Below, one piece after another: positions 26,801 to 34,079 of a DNA stretch of 64,000 bases. The position numbers and the translations under genes were made by a program. Origin of the DNA: JBGPHT01 sp041484525 (lineage in GTDB: Bacteria; Acidobacteriota; Terriglobia; Bryobacterales; Bryobacteraceae); contig JBGPHT010000004.1 in the NCBI GenBank assembly GCA_041484525.1, positions 44,204-108,203 on the forward strand, in the 5' to 3' direction. The notes beneath the pieces are model-generated. The model saw only the letters and a program-made list of their open reading frames with translations. It did not search any database and was not told the origin of the DNA. Each line of letters starts with the position of its first letter. Positions within the stretch are counted from its first letter, which is position 1.

Positions 26801-28430
26801 TTATTACAGCTACGACCTCGCCAACCGCCTGACGGAAATCATCTACCCGTCGGGCCGCTACGTCGACTACACCTATGACAGCAGCGGCTACCTGACCACC
26901 GTCACCACCAAGCCCACCTCCGGCGGCTCGGTCACGACGCTGGCATCGAGCATCGTCCACAAACCCTTCGGCCCGGTCACCAGCTTCACGTATGGCAACA
27001 GCGAAGCCCAGACGCGCACATTCGACAACAACTACTGGCTGGACGACCTTGTCACCACCTATAGCGGTACCGACATCCAGAATCTGACCTACGGCTTCGA
27101 TAACGCCGGTAACCTGACTAGCATCACCGACAATCTGGCAGCAGGAAGAGATGAAACTTACACAGTCGATAGTCTGAATCGCCTTCACACCGCGTCCGGG
27201 GCCTACGGTTCGCGCACGTACACGTACGACAATAACAGTAACCGCCTGACGCGAGTTTACGGCGCGACGACGCAGACCTCGACTATTACCGCCAGCAAAA
27301 ACCGCGTCGCCAGCATCACCGACGGCACCAACACGCGGCACTTCACGTACAGCGCATCGGGCAACATGCTGACCGACGACCGAGTGATGAACGGCGCGGT
27401 GGCGGTCTCCAACACCTTCGGCGGTCGCGACCGGCTCGAATCGATGACAGTGGGCACGCCGACCATCACATTCAAGGTCAACGCGATTGGCCAGCGGGTG
27501 CAAAAAGCGGTCACCGGTGCCACGACCGATTACCAATTCGACCTCGCCGGCCACATCATCGGCGAGTCAAACGACAGCAATGCCGCTAACCTCGCCGAGT
27601 ACGTGTTCATGGGCAACCTGCCGCTGGCGCAGATTGACTCCGGTGGAAACATTGTCTACATCCACACGAATCAGGTCAACGCACCGCAGAAAATCACGAA
27701 CGCCAGTCGCGCCCTCGTCTGGGACCGCGAGCAGGAGCCGTTCGGCGAAGACTACAGCACGCCCACAAACACGACGCCGACGAACCATCGCTTCCCCGGC
27801 CAGTACGCGGATGCGGAGGATTTACTTAGCTATAACATGATGCGGGATTACGACCCGACAATCGGCCGCTATGTTCAGGCCGACCCGCTCGGATTGGGCG
27901 GCGGATACAACCTGTACGGCTATGCGGGGCAGAACCCGACGGAGGCGGTTGATCCGACGGGGCTATTCCTCGACACGAACCTGCAACGCGCGCTGGCTGT
28001 CGCGGCGGCTTTGGTCGATGCCCCGCTCGACTTGGTAGCAGGCGCAGTAGTTGGTGTTGTGTACCTGGCTACTCATCTGGACCCAGACTGCAAGCCCGAA
28101 GATGACCAACCGCAGGTTTACCATCGGCTGGAATCGCCTACGCAGACTTATAACGATAGCTTGCTGCAGCAGCAGTCTGGGCAGGTTTGGGGACTGACCC
28201 CACTTGGTGGGCTAGGACCAACAGTTCAGGCATATCGCGGCCCGCTTCCTGCTGGAGAGGCTGGCATTGAATTTACGACACCGATTGCACCGCAGCCAGG
28301 GTCGGGTGTTCCTGGTCCGGGAGGCGAAGCAAGGTGGTATGGGAACATCACGCCGGGCGTGCCAATAAACGGCGGAGGCTACGCGGTGCTACCTGTTACG
28401 ATAACGAGATCGACGCAGGTTCCCCAATGA
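23874..28430 (+). CDS. RHS-repeat polymorphic toxin
   Basis: The 1518-residue protein has an N-terminal hydrophobic export segment (GLLLLSFLALIFAA, cleavage near APAKA-like residues). A DUF6531-like region follows (GEPIDVGSGNMFDQVADYST, near 215). About 25 YD/RHS repeats (GxxxxYxYDxxxRLxxxT) form the beta-cocoon, closing at about 1340 with the core GRYVQADPLGLGGGYNLYGYAGQNPTEAVDPTGL. The C-terminal 155 residues are the variable toxin part. They contain YRGPLPAGEAGIEFTTPIAP and EARWYGN, which resembles the HYD1-type ADP-ribosyltransferase pattern (tentative). The stop overlaps the next start (ATGA), as expected for toxin-immunity pairs. Confidence 0.88.
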   Translation: MKSQTYAGHKRGRIAGLLLLSFLALIFAATDAGPAKARTYVYVGSAWGTTVCHTFTGWSTPPCTDGYLTGTANFSGISASYSGNLNSTNLASWTLNAGSVGGLGSGNYLQTYKFSFSSGNLTGWLLQAYKDSSLHEPTIASVNWGGCSYDAAASGNPPGMGSLYGFINNCGVWYSAKQLGRPASIPQVPDPTPPAPPKDIAGPSTKPRTCCNQLTQVGEPIDVGSGNMFDQVADYSTVGQNPLAFIRYYNSRATPDTLSTTLGRNWRSNYDRYLRVVSATEIDAERADGQIINFTLSGGVWSTDTDVDATLTNSGSTYTLTGHDDTIETYTVSGSTGTLNTIALPNGYTQTMNYTSGALTSVSDSYSRTLTLSYTSGLLTGVSTPDSATLTYGYSAVGSQNELTSVTYNTSPSTSQTYVYGNTSYPFALTGITDENGNSYASWTYDSLGRCTMSELAGGANEVQVSYPDSITRVVTNPLGEQDTYTVAFKQGVQKVTSIARAASSPVVAATRSFTYDANGFIATATDWNGNSTHYTNNSHGLPTSITEAYGAGIARTTTISYDSTWVRKPYTITRTNVTIDDRYDATYGTLTSHTLTDTTGGSTNGHTEVWAYTYNGTGELLTETFPRTGTTVKNTYTYSSGALASITDQLSHTVTINTANGTGQPTQITDPNSVVTNLVYDNRNRLTSRTVVASPSNEVIGITYIASGQPHVITLPDSSTVTFGYDNAQRLTTVTNTAGETINYTLNAAGKATTTTIKDSGGTTKKSSTATYDVLAHMLTLVGSAGGTQTTSFAWDGQGNRTSVTDANSKVYSQAWDALNRATTVKDPLWTSGTTHTASPTYNNLDYVTAQTDFLTYSTTYTRDAFGNAIAKSSPDTGSDSFTYDEDNNLTARTDARSVASAQTFDAADRITAQTFTGYSGEAIAYTYDDTTGGNKGVGRLTGFTDESGSTARTYDSFGNITKEVRVIGAQTYTTYYSYDLANRLTEIIYPSGRYVDYTYDSSGYLTTVTTKPTSGGSVTTLASSIVHKPFGPVTSFTYGNSEAQTRTFDNNYWLDDLVTTYSGTDIQNLTYGFDNAGNLTSITDNLAAGRDETYTVDSLNRLHTASGAYGSRTYTYDNNSNRLTRVYGATTQTSTITASKNRVASITDGTNTRHFTYSASGNMLTDDRVMNGAVAVSNTFGGRDRLESMTVGTPTITFKVNAIGQRVQKAVTGATTDYQFDLAGHIIGESNDSNAANLAEYVFMGNLPLAQIDSGGNIVYIHTNQVNAPQKITNASRALVWDREQEPFGEDYSTPTNTTPTNHRFPGQYADAEDLLSYNMMRDYDPTIGRYVQADPLGLGGGYNLYGYAGQNPTEAVDPTGLFLDTNLQRALAVAAALVDAPLDLVAGAVVGVVYLATHLDPDCKPEDDQPQVYHRLESPTQTYNDSLLQQQSGQVWGLTPLGGLGPTVQAYRGPLPAGEAGIEFTTPIAPQPGSGVPGPGGEARWYGNITPGVPINGGGYAVLPVTITRSTQVPQ

Positions 28431-28765
28431 TCAAACAATTTGATTGGGATTCCCTTTCCGTAGATCTCATACCACAGGCGGTCCTAAAATACCCGCCGGC
28501 GTATTTTGAAAAACGCCTTGGCTTTACTTTTAAGGACATTGTCGACGGACTAGGCGACTTTCGAGGTGTTCTCTTGTCACTGGATGAGTTAACTTTTGCT
28601 CTCAAGAGGTATAGGGGACACAAGGAAGGGACTACCACACTGTACCTTAGTCGCGATTTCACAGACGTCGAAAGCATTACGCAGGCGATCGGCATCATTG
28701 TCAAAGGATTGGGGCTGAACGTCAACGATATCGTTTGGCAGAGGAAAGACACTCCAGACGCATAA
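28427..28765 (+). CDS. Putative immunity protein for the RHS toxin
   Basis: This is a 112-residue soluble protein (MIKQFDWDSLSVDLIP...) whose start overlaps the RHS stop by 4 bp. It is acidic to neutral with alpha/beta composition and no signal peptide, consistent with a cytoplasmic immunity protein for an intracellularly acting toxin. Assignment is by position only; AT content is visibly higher than in the RHS gene, typical of exchangeable toxin-immunity cassettes. Confidence 0.6.
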   Translation: MIKQFDWDSLSVDLIPQAVLKYPPAYFEKRLGFTFKDIVDGLGDFRGVLLSLDELTFALKRYRGHKEGTTTLYLSRDFTDVESITQAIGIIVKGLGLNVNDIVWQRKDTPDA

Positions 28766-28784
28766 ATATATCCGGGAAAGATTG

Positions 28785-28964
28785 TGCCCCACGACGGCTT
28801 GGCATCACCGCGTACCGTCTACCGATACCTCACAGCGCCAGGGATCGTCACCGCATGGCCGAGACAGCCTGCCTCTGTGGCGGGTTGGCTCGGGGAGTCA
28901 CACCATCGCCTTTTTGGCGATGGTGGTCGAGTAGAGCCCGGCGGCCGCAGGCCGGGGCGCAAAA
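28785..28964 (+). ncRNA. Structured repeat, copy 3 (full length)
   Basis: This copy has the 56-base 5' block (TGCCCCACGACGGC at its start, AGCGCCA at its end), then GGGATCGTCACCGCATGGCC at 28841, hairpin 1 CCGAG/CTCGG extended by CCTGCC/GGCGGG, hairpin 2 CACCATCGCC/GGCGATGGTG, GTCGAGTAGAGCCC and GGGGCGCAAAA. An open frame through the repeat (28784-28984) translates in the same register as in copies 5 and 6. The next gene starts 34 bases later. Confidence 0.6.
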
Positions 28965-28997
28965 CCGCACCGACTCCGAAATAAAGAGGATTCCAAG

Positions 28998-29240
28998 ATG
29001 GCATACGATCCCGCAAAATATGCAGAGGGAACCATGGTACGAGTCGCCACGCGTGCCACGCTTGAGGACTTTTCACGTTCATGGAAACTGCACAACAAAC
29101 TTCAGCCGAATCAACTAGACTTTGCCGGACACATTGCGAAGGTTAAGCGAAACTACATGTACCATGGCGGCGACGTTCTTTACGAGCTAGAGGGAATCCC
29201 TGGTATTTGGCATGAACAATGTCTTGAACCAGCAAAGTGA
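28998..29240 (+). CDS. Small SH3-like hypothetical protein (cassette gene)
   Basis: The 80-residue protein has a good AGAGGA ribosome site. Its sequence (VRVATRATLEDFSRSWKLHN, LDFAGHIAKVKRNYMYHGGDVLYELEGIPGIWHEQCLEP) suggests a small beta-barrel like KOW or nitrile-hydratase beta/SH3 folds. It sits between repeat copies 3 and 4, so it forms a cassette of its own. Function is unknown; it could be an orphan immunity gene. Confidence 0.6.
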   Translation: MAYDPAKYAEGTMVRVATRATLEDFSRSWKLHNKLQPNQLDFAGHIAKVKRNYMYHGGDVLYELEGIPGIWHEQCLEPAK

Positions 29241-29311
29241 GTCACACCATCGCTCTGTCTTGCGATGGGGGTCGAGTAGAGCCCGGCCGCCGGAACGGCG
29301 GGGGCGCAAAG
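29241..29311 (+). ncRNA. Structured repeat, copy 4 (3' half only)
   Basis: The copy begins GTCACACCATCGC immediately after the TGA stop of the preceding gene and contains only hairpin 2 (CCATCGC/GCGATGG), GTCGAGTAGAGCCCGG, the CCGCC-GGAA-GGCGG hairpin and GGGGCGCAAAG. The GGGATCG...CTCGGG half is missing, so the repeat has two separable modules. Confidence 0.55.
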
Positions 29312-29333
29312 AGCAATGATCAGGGTGTGACTC

Positions 29334-29522
29334 ATGAAGGACGAAAACAAAAACAAGGCTTCAACGCGGCAAGGCCAAAGACGCACCACGAGTGATAGTC
29401 TCGCAGCGCTCATCATTGACGCATTGGTGGATGCGAACATCGTCATAAAGACTGATGTAGAACGAGCGATTGGGATTGCAAAGGAAGAGATCGACGCTCG
29501 GAAGGCGGCTGGAGATTACTAG
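29334..29522 (+). CDS. Small hypothetical protein (cassette gene)
   Basis: The 62-residue charged helical protein (SDSLAALIIDALVDANIVIKTDVERAIGIAKEEIDARKAAGDY) shows no recognised family. It begins 23 bases after repeat copy 4 and ends 30 bases before copy 5. It could be an orphan immunity or regulatory peptide. Confidence 0.5.
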   Translation: MKDENKNKASTRQGQRRTTSDSLAALIIDALVDANIVIKTDVERAIGIAKEEIDARKAAGDY

Positions 29523-29551
29523 ATACCCGTAACACAAATCAGAATAGATAG

Positions 29552-30721
29552 ATGCCCTTCGACGGCCTGACATCGCACCTCGCAATCAACCGTTCGCTCC
29601 GCGCGCCAGGGATCGTCACCGCATGGCCGAGACCCCGAAAAGGGGGCTCGGGGAGTCACGCAATCGCACTCTCCGGCGATGGCGGTCGAGTAGAGCCCGG
29701 CGGACCGGAACGGGCCGGGCGCAAAGAATACACCAACACGCGGCACTTCACGTACAGCGCGTCGGGCAACATGCTGACCGACGACCGCGTGATGAACGGC
29801 GCGGTGGCGGTCTCCAACACCTTCGGCGGCCGCAACCGGCTGGAATCCATGACGGTGGGAACGCCGACGATCACCTTCAAGATCAACGCACTCGGCGAGC
29901 GGGTGCAGAAAGCCGTCACGGGCGCGACGACCGACTACCAATTCGACCTCGACGGCCACATCATCGGCGAGTCAAACGACAGCAATGCCGCTAACATCGT
30001 CGAATACGTGTTCATGGGTATCCTGCCGCTGGCCCAGATCGACTCCGGCGGAAACATTTTCTACATCCACAGCAACCAGGTCGACGCACCGCAGAAGATG
30101 ACGAACGCGAGTCGCACCATTGTGTGGGACTTCGAGACGGAGCCGTTCGGCGAAACCTACGCCACGCCGACGAACACGACGCCGACAAACCACCGATTCC
30201 CCGGCCAGTACGCCGATGCGGAGGATTTGCTCAGCTACAACCTAATGCGGGACTATGATCCGACAATTGGCCGCTATATTGAATCTGACAGAATTGGTTT
30301 TAGAGGGGGGCTTAATCTTTTTGGCTATGCGGGACAAAATCCAACGCAGGGGATTGATCCCGACGGTCACCTAACGTTATTGCAAGTCGTTTCTGGAATA
30401 GCTTTGGCTGGGATATTGGCCGATGTTTATTGGGACACTAAGGGCTATTACAAGCATCACGACGTCGCACCAACACCCACTGTACCGCAATCACCAAACG
30501 AATGTCAGGTGCCTGCGAACTGGTATTCACCAGGATTTCCCGCCTCAAGCCAACTTCAGTCCTTTCCCGCCACAACGCCGGCAGTTCAGTCATCTGAAGA
30601 TGGGGTCGAACCGGTGGACCTGCATGAGAGGGAAGAAGAAAAAGTAAGACAACAAAAGACTCAACAGGAAACGACACAACCGATAGAATCAGAACCCAAA
30701 CCGGAAACAGAAGTTCCGTAG
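29552..30721 (+). CDS. Orphan RHS C-terminal cassette 1 (repeat-RHS-toxin fusion)
   Basis: The frame encodes 389 residues. Residues 1-58 are translated repeat copy 5, then a truncated RHS core (TRHFTYSASGNMLTDDRVMNG... to GRYIESDRIGFRGGLNLFGYAGQNPTQGIDPDG) nearly identical to the end of the main RHS protein. A different tail of about 125 residues follows, with a hydrophobic helix (LLQVVSGIALAGILADVYW) and a charged Pro/Gln/Glu-rich end. It has no export signal or full cocoon, so it is probably a reservoir for replacing the C-terminus of the main RHS gene by homologous recombination rather than a working toxin. Whether the ATG in the repeat is used is unknown. Confidence 0.7.
   Translation: MPFDGLTSHLAINRSLRAPGIVTAWPRPRKGGSGSHAIALSGDGGRVEPGGPERAGRKEYTNTRHFTYSASGNMLTDDRVMNGAVAVSNTFGGRNRLESMTVGTPTITFKINALGERVQKAVTGATTDYQFDLDGHIIGESNDSNAANIVEYVFMGILPLAQIDSGGNIFYIHSNQVDAPQKMTNASRTIVWDFETEPFGETYATPTNTTPTNHRFPGQYADAEDLLSYNLMRDYDPTIGRYIESDRIGFRGGLNLFGYAGQNPTQGIDPDGHLTLLQVVSGIALAGILADVYWDTKGYYKHHDVAPTPTVPQSPNECQVPANWYSPGFPASSQLQSFPATTPAVQSSEDGVEPVDLHEREEEKVRQQKTQQETTQPIESEPKPETEVP
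29553..29726 (+). ncRNA. Structured repeat, copy 5, fused in frame to RHS fragment
   Basis: Full-length copy: the 56-base 5' block, GGGATCG at 29609, hairpin 1 CCGAGACCCC/GGGGGCTCGG, hairpin 2 CGCAATCGC/GCGATGGCG, GTCGAGTAGAGCCCGG and GGGCGCAAAG. The RHS sequence starts a few bases after its 3' end without a stop codon, so the repeat lies inside a continuous reading frame. Confidence 0.6.
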
Positions 30722-30741
30722 GCGTAGGAAGGCGTAATCAG

Positions 30742-30996
30742 ATGACCCTCTACAAGGCCATATCTTTTTCGAAGTTAATTACACTGTTGGGTTTTTTGGG
30801 CCTGGCCGGCGGATTCTTTCACCTGTTTCTGCCGCACTTTAGTGAGGGCCACGAGTCTTCATTTGACCTTGCATACTATGCGGCAAACGCGACCATGTTT
30901 TTTGTGAGTTTACTTGCCTTTCAAATCGCAGCGGCGCTGAACGCCCTTGATAAACGATTGAAAAGTCTGGAAGGGCAAAAGCAGGACACGCCTTAG
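30742..30996 (+). CDS. Small membrane protein, putative immunity for cassette 1
   Basis: The 84-residue protein has two hydrophobic segments (ITLLGFLGLAGGFFHLFL and ANATMFFVSLLAFQIAAAL) and a charged C-terminal helix. It starts 20 bases after the cassette-1 stop. A membrane immunity protein would fit a toxin acting on the membrane; the pairing is by position only. Confidence 0.55.
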   Translation: MTLYKAISFSKLITLLGFLGLAGGFFHLFLPHFSEGHESSFDLAYYAANATMFFVSLLAFQIAAALNALDKRLKSLEGQKQDTP

Positions 30997-31030
30997 CAGC
31001 CAGACTACTCCGGGCTTCGCTGGAGAAACC

Positions 31031-32389
31031 GTGCGACTGAGGAAAACCCTAATGCCCTTCGACGGCCTGACATCACAGCCTACGTTCAACCATTCGCTCC
31101 TCGCGCCAGGGATCGTCACCGCATGGCCGAGACCCCACAAAGGGGGCTCGGGGAGTGACGCCATCGCACTTTCTCGCGTTGGCGGTCGAGTAGAGCCCGG
31201 CGGACCGGAACGGGACGGGCGCAAAAACAACAACAACTCCAACCGCCTGACGCGAGTTTACGGCGCGACGACGCAGACCTCGACCATCACCGCCAGCAAA
31301 AACCGCGTCGCCAGCATCACTGACGGCACCAATACGCGGCACTTCACGTACAGCGCGTCGGGCAACATGCTGACCGACGACCGGGTAATGAACGGTGCAG
31401 TGGCGGTCTCCAACACCTTCGGCGGCCGCGACCGGCTGGAATCGATGACCGTCGGCTCCCCGACCATCACCTTCAAGATCAACGCGATCGGCCAGCGCGT
31501 GCAGAAAGCCATCACCGGTGCCACGACGGACTACCAATTCGACCTCGCCGGACACATTATCGGCGAATCCAACGACAGCAACGCCGCAACCATCGTTGAA
31601 TATGTCTGGATGCAAGGCATGATGCTGGCCCAGATCGACTCTTCTGGCAATATTGTCTACGTACATTCCGACCAGGTAAACAACCCGCAGAAGGTCACAA
31701 ACCCCAGCCGGACCCTCGTCTGGGATCGCGAGCAGGAACCGTTCGGCGAAACCTACGCGACGCCGACGAACACGACCCCGACGAACCACCGCTTCCCCGG
31801 CCAGTACGCCGACGCGGAGAATTTGCTCAGCTACAACATGATGCGGGACTATGATTCGACGTTGGGCCGCTATATTGAATCTGATCCGATGGGACTCAAC
31901 GCTGGATCGAACCTGTACGGCTATGCATTCGCCGAGCCAAGCCGTTACACGGACCATCTCGGTCTCGACGTGTGGGTTGAAGGACCAAGCATAAATGGAG
32001 AAGAGGTGTCAGGTCACGAAAGTATTAATGTCGGCGATCCAAACGGCGACTATCATTCATACAGCTTTGGAGTGATGGGTCCCCATTTGTGGAATGGCGA
32101 AGTTTACTCTGACATCGATCTTGGCGGGCCCTTCGTCGAGGGTTACTATCTTGCAACTACGCCAGAGGAGGACTCGCTAGTTCAGAGACTCTTAGATTCG
32201 CAACTCACTAAAAAAGGCTTTTATGGTGGTGTAGTTTCGAATTGCGAGACTTTTTCAGAACGCCAATTCAATGATATCAAGAACATGGGCATTGGCCGAC
32301 CCATGTCGCCAATTCCCAGGGATACGCTTCCTTCTACCCCAAACGCAAACGGCCCAAGCTCGCCAACTGTGACACATGAAGCACAGTGA
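31031..32389 (+). CDS. Orphan RHS C-terminal cassette 2 (repeat-RHS-toxin fusion)
   Basis: The 452-codon frame contains translated repeat copy 6, then RHS core from SNRLTRVYGATTQTST to GRYIESDPMGLNAGSNLYGYAFAEPSRYTDHLG, then a unique tail of about 140 residues. The tail has GDYHSYSFGVMG and, near its end, FYGGVVSNCETFSERQFNDI; a His early and an NC motif late fit a papain-like or NlpC/LRAT-like cysteine hydrolase toxin (tentative). The RHS junction lies about 100 bases further upstream in the core than in cassette 1. Its stop overlaps the next GTG start, supporting a toxin-immunity pair. Confidence 0.7.
   Translation: MRLRKTLMPFDGLTSQPTFNHSLLAPGIVTAWPRPHKGGSGSDAIALSRVGGRVEPGGPERDGRKNNNNSNRLTRVYGATTQTSTITASKNRVASITDGTNTRHFTYSASGNMLTDDRVMNGAVAVSNTFGGRDRLESMTVGSPTITFKINAIGQRVQKAITGATTDYQFDLAGHIIGESNDSNAATIVEYVWMQGMMLAQIDSSGNIVYVHSDQVNNPQKVTNPSRTLVWDREQEPFGETYATPTNTTPTNHRFPGQYADAENLLSYNMMRDYDSTLGRYIESDPMGLNAGSNLYGYAFAEPSRYTDHLGLDVWVEGPSINGEEVSGHESINVGDPNGDYHSYSFGVMGPHLWNGEVYSDIDLGGPFVEGYYLATTPEEDSLVQRLLDSQLTKKGFYGGVVSNCETFSERQFNDIKNMGIGRPMSPIPRDTLPSTPNANGPSSPTVTHEAQ
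31053..31226 (+). ncRNA. Structured repeat, copy 6, fused in frame to RHS fragment
   Basis: Full length, with GGGATCG at 31109, exactly 56 bases after the start of its 5' block, as in copies 3 and 5. Hairpin 2 is CGCCATCGC/GCGTTGGCG: relative to copies 3 and 5 both arms changed while pairing is maintained (G-T wobble included). It ends GGGCGCAAAA and runs in frame into RHS sequence. Confidence 0.6.
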
Positions 32390-32679
32390 GAAATATTGTG
32401 GAAGGGTCAGCAAAAACCAAAGGTATCGTATTTGTAGCCGTGCTGATAATGCATTGGCTGGTGCAATGTCTAGCTTGGGCGTTAGCCGACTCTCCGCTAA
32501 AACTGCATTGGGCGCGTGTTCTGTTTAGAATTATAGCCTCACCACTTATTCTTTTTTGGCATCACTTTGAATCCCTATATGGCTTCTATCTCATCTCCCT
32601 CTCGGTGCTGAACAGCGCACTGTGGGCCGCCATTGTTGTACTAAGTGTTTTCGGCCGCAGTTCTAACAAGAGAAGCTAA
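32386..32679 (+). CDS. Membrane protein, putative immunity for cassette 2
   Basis: The 97-residue protein starts at a GTG overlapping the cassette-2 stop (GTGA). It has three hydrophobic segments (IVFVAVLIMHWLVQCLAWAL, VLFRIIASPLILFWH, LISLSVLNSALWAAIVVLSVF). A polytopic immunity protein suggests that the cassette-2 toxin works at the membrane or periplasm. Assigned by position. Confidence 0.6.
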   Translation: MRNIVEGSAKTKGIVFVAVLIMHWLVQCLAWALADSPLKLHWARVLFRIIASPLILFWHHFESLYGFYLISLSVLNSALWAAIVVLSVFGRSSNKRS

Positions 32680-32705
32680 AGCTACAAACTTACAGGACGC
32701 AGCGG

Positions 32706-33020
32706 ATGAAACTGTTTACAAGTAGACTTACTGCTGCGCTAGTGTTGGCGCCCATAGTAATTGGCCTAGGTTCCTACGCCTATGTATGGTACAGAGCCTA
32801 CTCAGAACAACACGGTGCTAATCAGAGAGCCATCGAAGCCTGCAAGGAGACCTATGCGACGCAACTGCACGAAGTTAAGCTAACCTTTGAAAACGTCGCG
32901 GTCCATGTCGTGAAGGATTCCGATTTAGGTCGTGATATGGAAGTGACGGGCACCGCGATCTACGTAGACAAGGATGGCAACACAAAGAAAGAACAAATGA
33001 GCTGCAAGGTATCCGAATAG
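32706..33020 (+). CDS. Membrane-anchored hypothetical protein
   Basis: The 104-residue protein has one N-terminal hydrophobic segment (LTAALVLAPIVIGLGSYAYVWY) and a periplasmic-type domain with two cysteines (EACKETY, MSCKVSE) that may form a disulfide. It follows the cassette-2 immunity gene by 26 bases and may be a second immunity factor. Function unknown. Confidence 0.55.
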   Translation: MKLFTSRLTAALVLAPIVIGLGSYAYVWYRAYSEQHGANQRAIEACKETYATQLHEVKLTFENVAVHVVKDSDLGRDMEVTGTAIYVDKDGNTKKEQMSCKVSE

Positions 33021-33109
33021 CGGCAATCTCTGATATCGGCGGGATGAGCAGCGAACGAGAACTAGGCCCCTGCCCTGCAAAACGGATCTACAATTTCCGT
33101 AAGATACAT

Positions 33110-33145
33110 TATCACATCGGGTTATGTTAACCCCCTCACGTGATA
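33110..33145. terminator. Nested hairpin after RHS cluster
   Basis: TATCAC (33110-33115)/GTGATA (33140-33145) encloses GGGTTA (33119-33124)/TAACCC (33128-33133). It lies in the 487-base gene-free stretch 33021-33507, where I see no other supported feature, and may terminate the RHS cluster. Confidence 0.4.
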
Positions 33146-33507
33146 GCCCGCTTTCCCGGTGCTGTTGCCAGCCCGCTATGTAACGGCAGTTATTTGCGGT
33201 TCTCTTTCAAGGTTCTGAGCGCGTCCCATCCACGGCTTCGGTCGGATCGCCTTCACCCAGTCGGCGAATGACGGAATGAATCCAAGATACTCACGCACAT
33301 GTTGCTCACCGAACGGGCAACACGGGACCTTGGTGCGGGCGGCCCGTTGAACGACCGGCGCGCTCTGCCATGATGCAGCGTTAAGACTGGCAGCGCTTGA
33401 CAGGATCGACAAACGAAGGGATTGCCAAGAAGAATGGGAGTCTTTATAGAACAACGCCGTGCCCTTCAGAGCCAGATATGGCACATTGACAGGTAGACGA
33501 GGATTCC

Positions 33508-34011
33508 ATGGCAGAAAGGTCTCGCGGCAAATGGAGCGATCCGGGCATCCCGCATAAGGGATGGACGTGTGTAGACTTCGAGGACCTCGAAGATCTGTCA
33601 GGCGTCTGCGGGATGTGCGAAACGCAGGAAATCCGCTATGTCCATTACATGCAGCACCCTCGATTCGAGGGCCTGATCGGCGCGGGCTGCGATTGCGCCG
33701 CCAGGATGTCGGAAGATTATGAGGGAGCGAAAGATCGCGAGCGTGTTGCCAAGAACCGCGCAAAAAGGAGAGCGGGATGGTTGGACAGGAACTGGAAGAC
33801 CTCCGCCAAGGGAAACCCTTATCTAAAGGCCGACGGCTTTGTAATTGTAAGTTTCTCGAAGGGAACTCAGTGGGGAGCTGTTATCGAAGACAAGACGACG
33901 GAGAAGAAGCGATTCTCGCAACGGCTTTTCAAGACCGAGAATGAAGCGAAGCTGGCTGCCTTTGACGGGATGACGAAACTGAAATCTGAATGGCGCAAGA
34001 AGTCAGCTTGA
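33508..34011 (+). CDS. Hypothetical protein with possible zinc site
   Basis: The 167-residue protein has a cysteine-rich N-terminal half: CGMCETQEIRYVHYMQH and GAGCDCAARM, which could bind zinc. The C-terminal half is basic and alpha/beta with KADGFVIVSFSKGTQWGAVIEDK. It is soluble and has a GAGG ribosome site. I do not recognise a family. It starts the accessory region preceding the defence island. Confidence 0.55.
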   Translation: MAERSRGKWSDPGIPHKGWTCVDFEDLEDLSGVCGMCETQEIRYVHYMQHPRFEGLIGAGCDCAARMSEDYEGAKDRERVAKNRAKRRAGWLDRNWKTSAKGNPYLKADGFVIVSFSKGTQWGAVIEDKTTEKKRFSQRLFKTENEAKLAAFDGMTKLKSEWRKKSA

Positions 34012-34079
34012 GCCTATCGCTGAGGAGTGCTGTGCGCGAGCAAAGCGGTCAGAGGCGCGCACGCTGAGACAGGATCTGC

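Larger units (their letters stand above)
27229..31890 (+). repeat. Three near-identical RHS core segments
   Basis: The RHS core end occurs three times: about 27229-27890 (intact gene), 29732-30290 (cassette 1) and 31230-31890 (cassette 2). Long stretches are identical or differ at synonymous positions, for example around AACATGCTGACCGACGACCG. Similarity ends after the core motif GRY[VI], where the toxin tails diverge. These blocks supply homology for recombination. Confidence 0.85.

Noticed and set aside
25269..27554. Long antisense reading frames opposite the RHS gene (371 and 353 codons)
   Set aside because: They are open only because RHS repeats are GC-rich and periodic; their translations are low-complexity Val/Gly/Arg/Asp and have no ribosome sites.
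28785..31226. CRISPR array as an explanation for the repeats
   Set aside because: Units are about 115-180 bases, unevenly spaced from tens of bases to over a kilobase, contain genes between them and vary with pairing; there are no short identical repeats or cas genes.
33176..33763. 195-codon minus-strand frame across 33176-33763
   Set aside because: It overlaps the better-supported plus-strand gene at 33508, and its translation is Arg/Ser-rich without a ribosome site.
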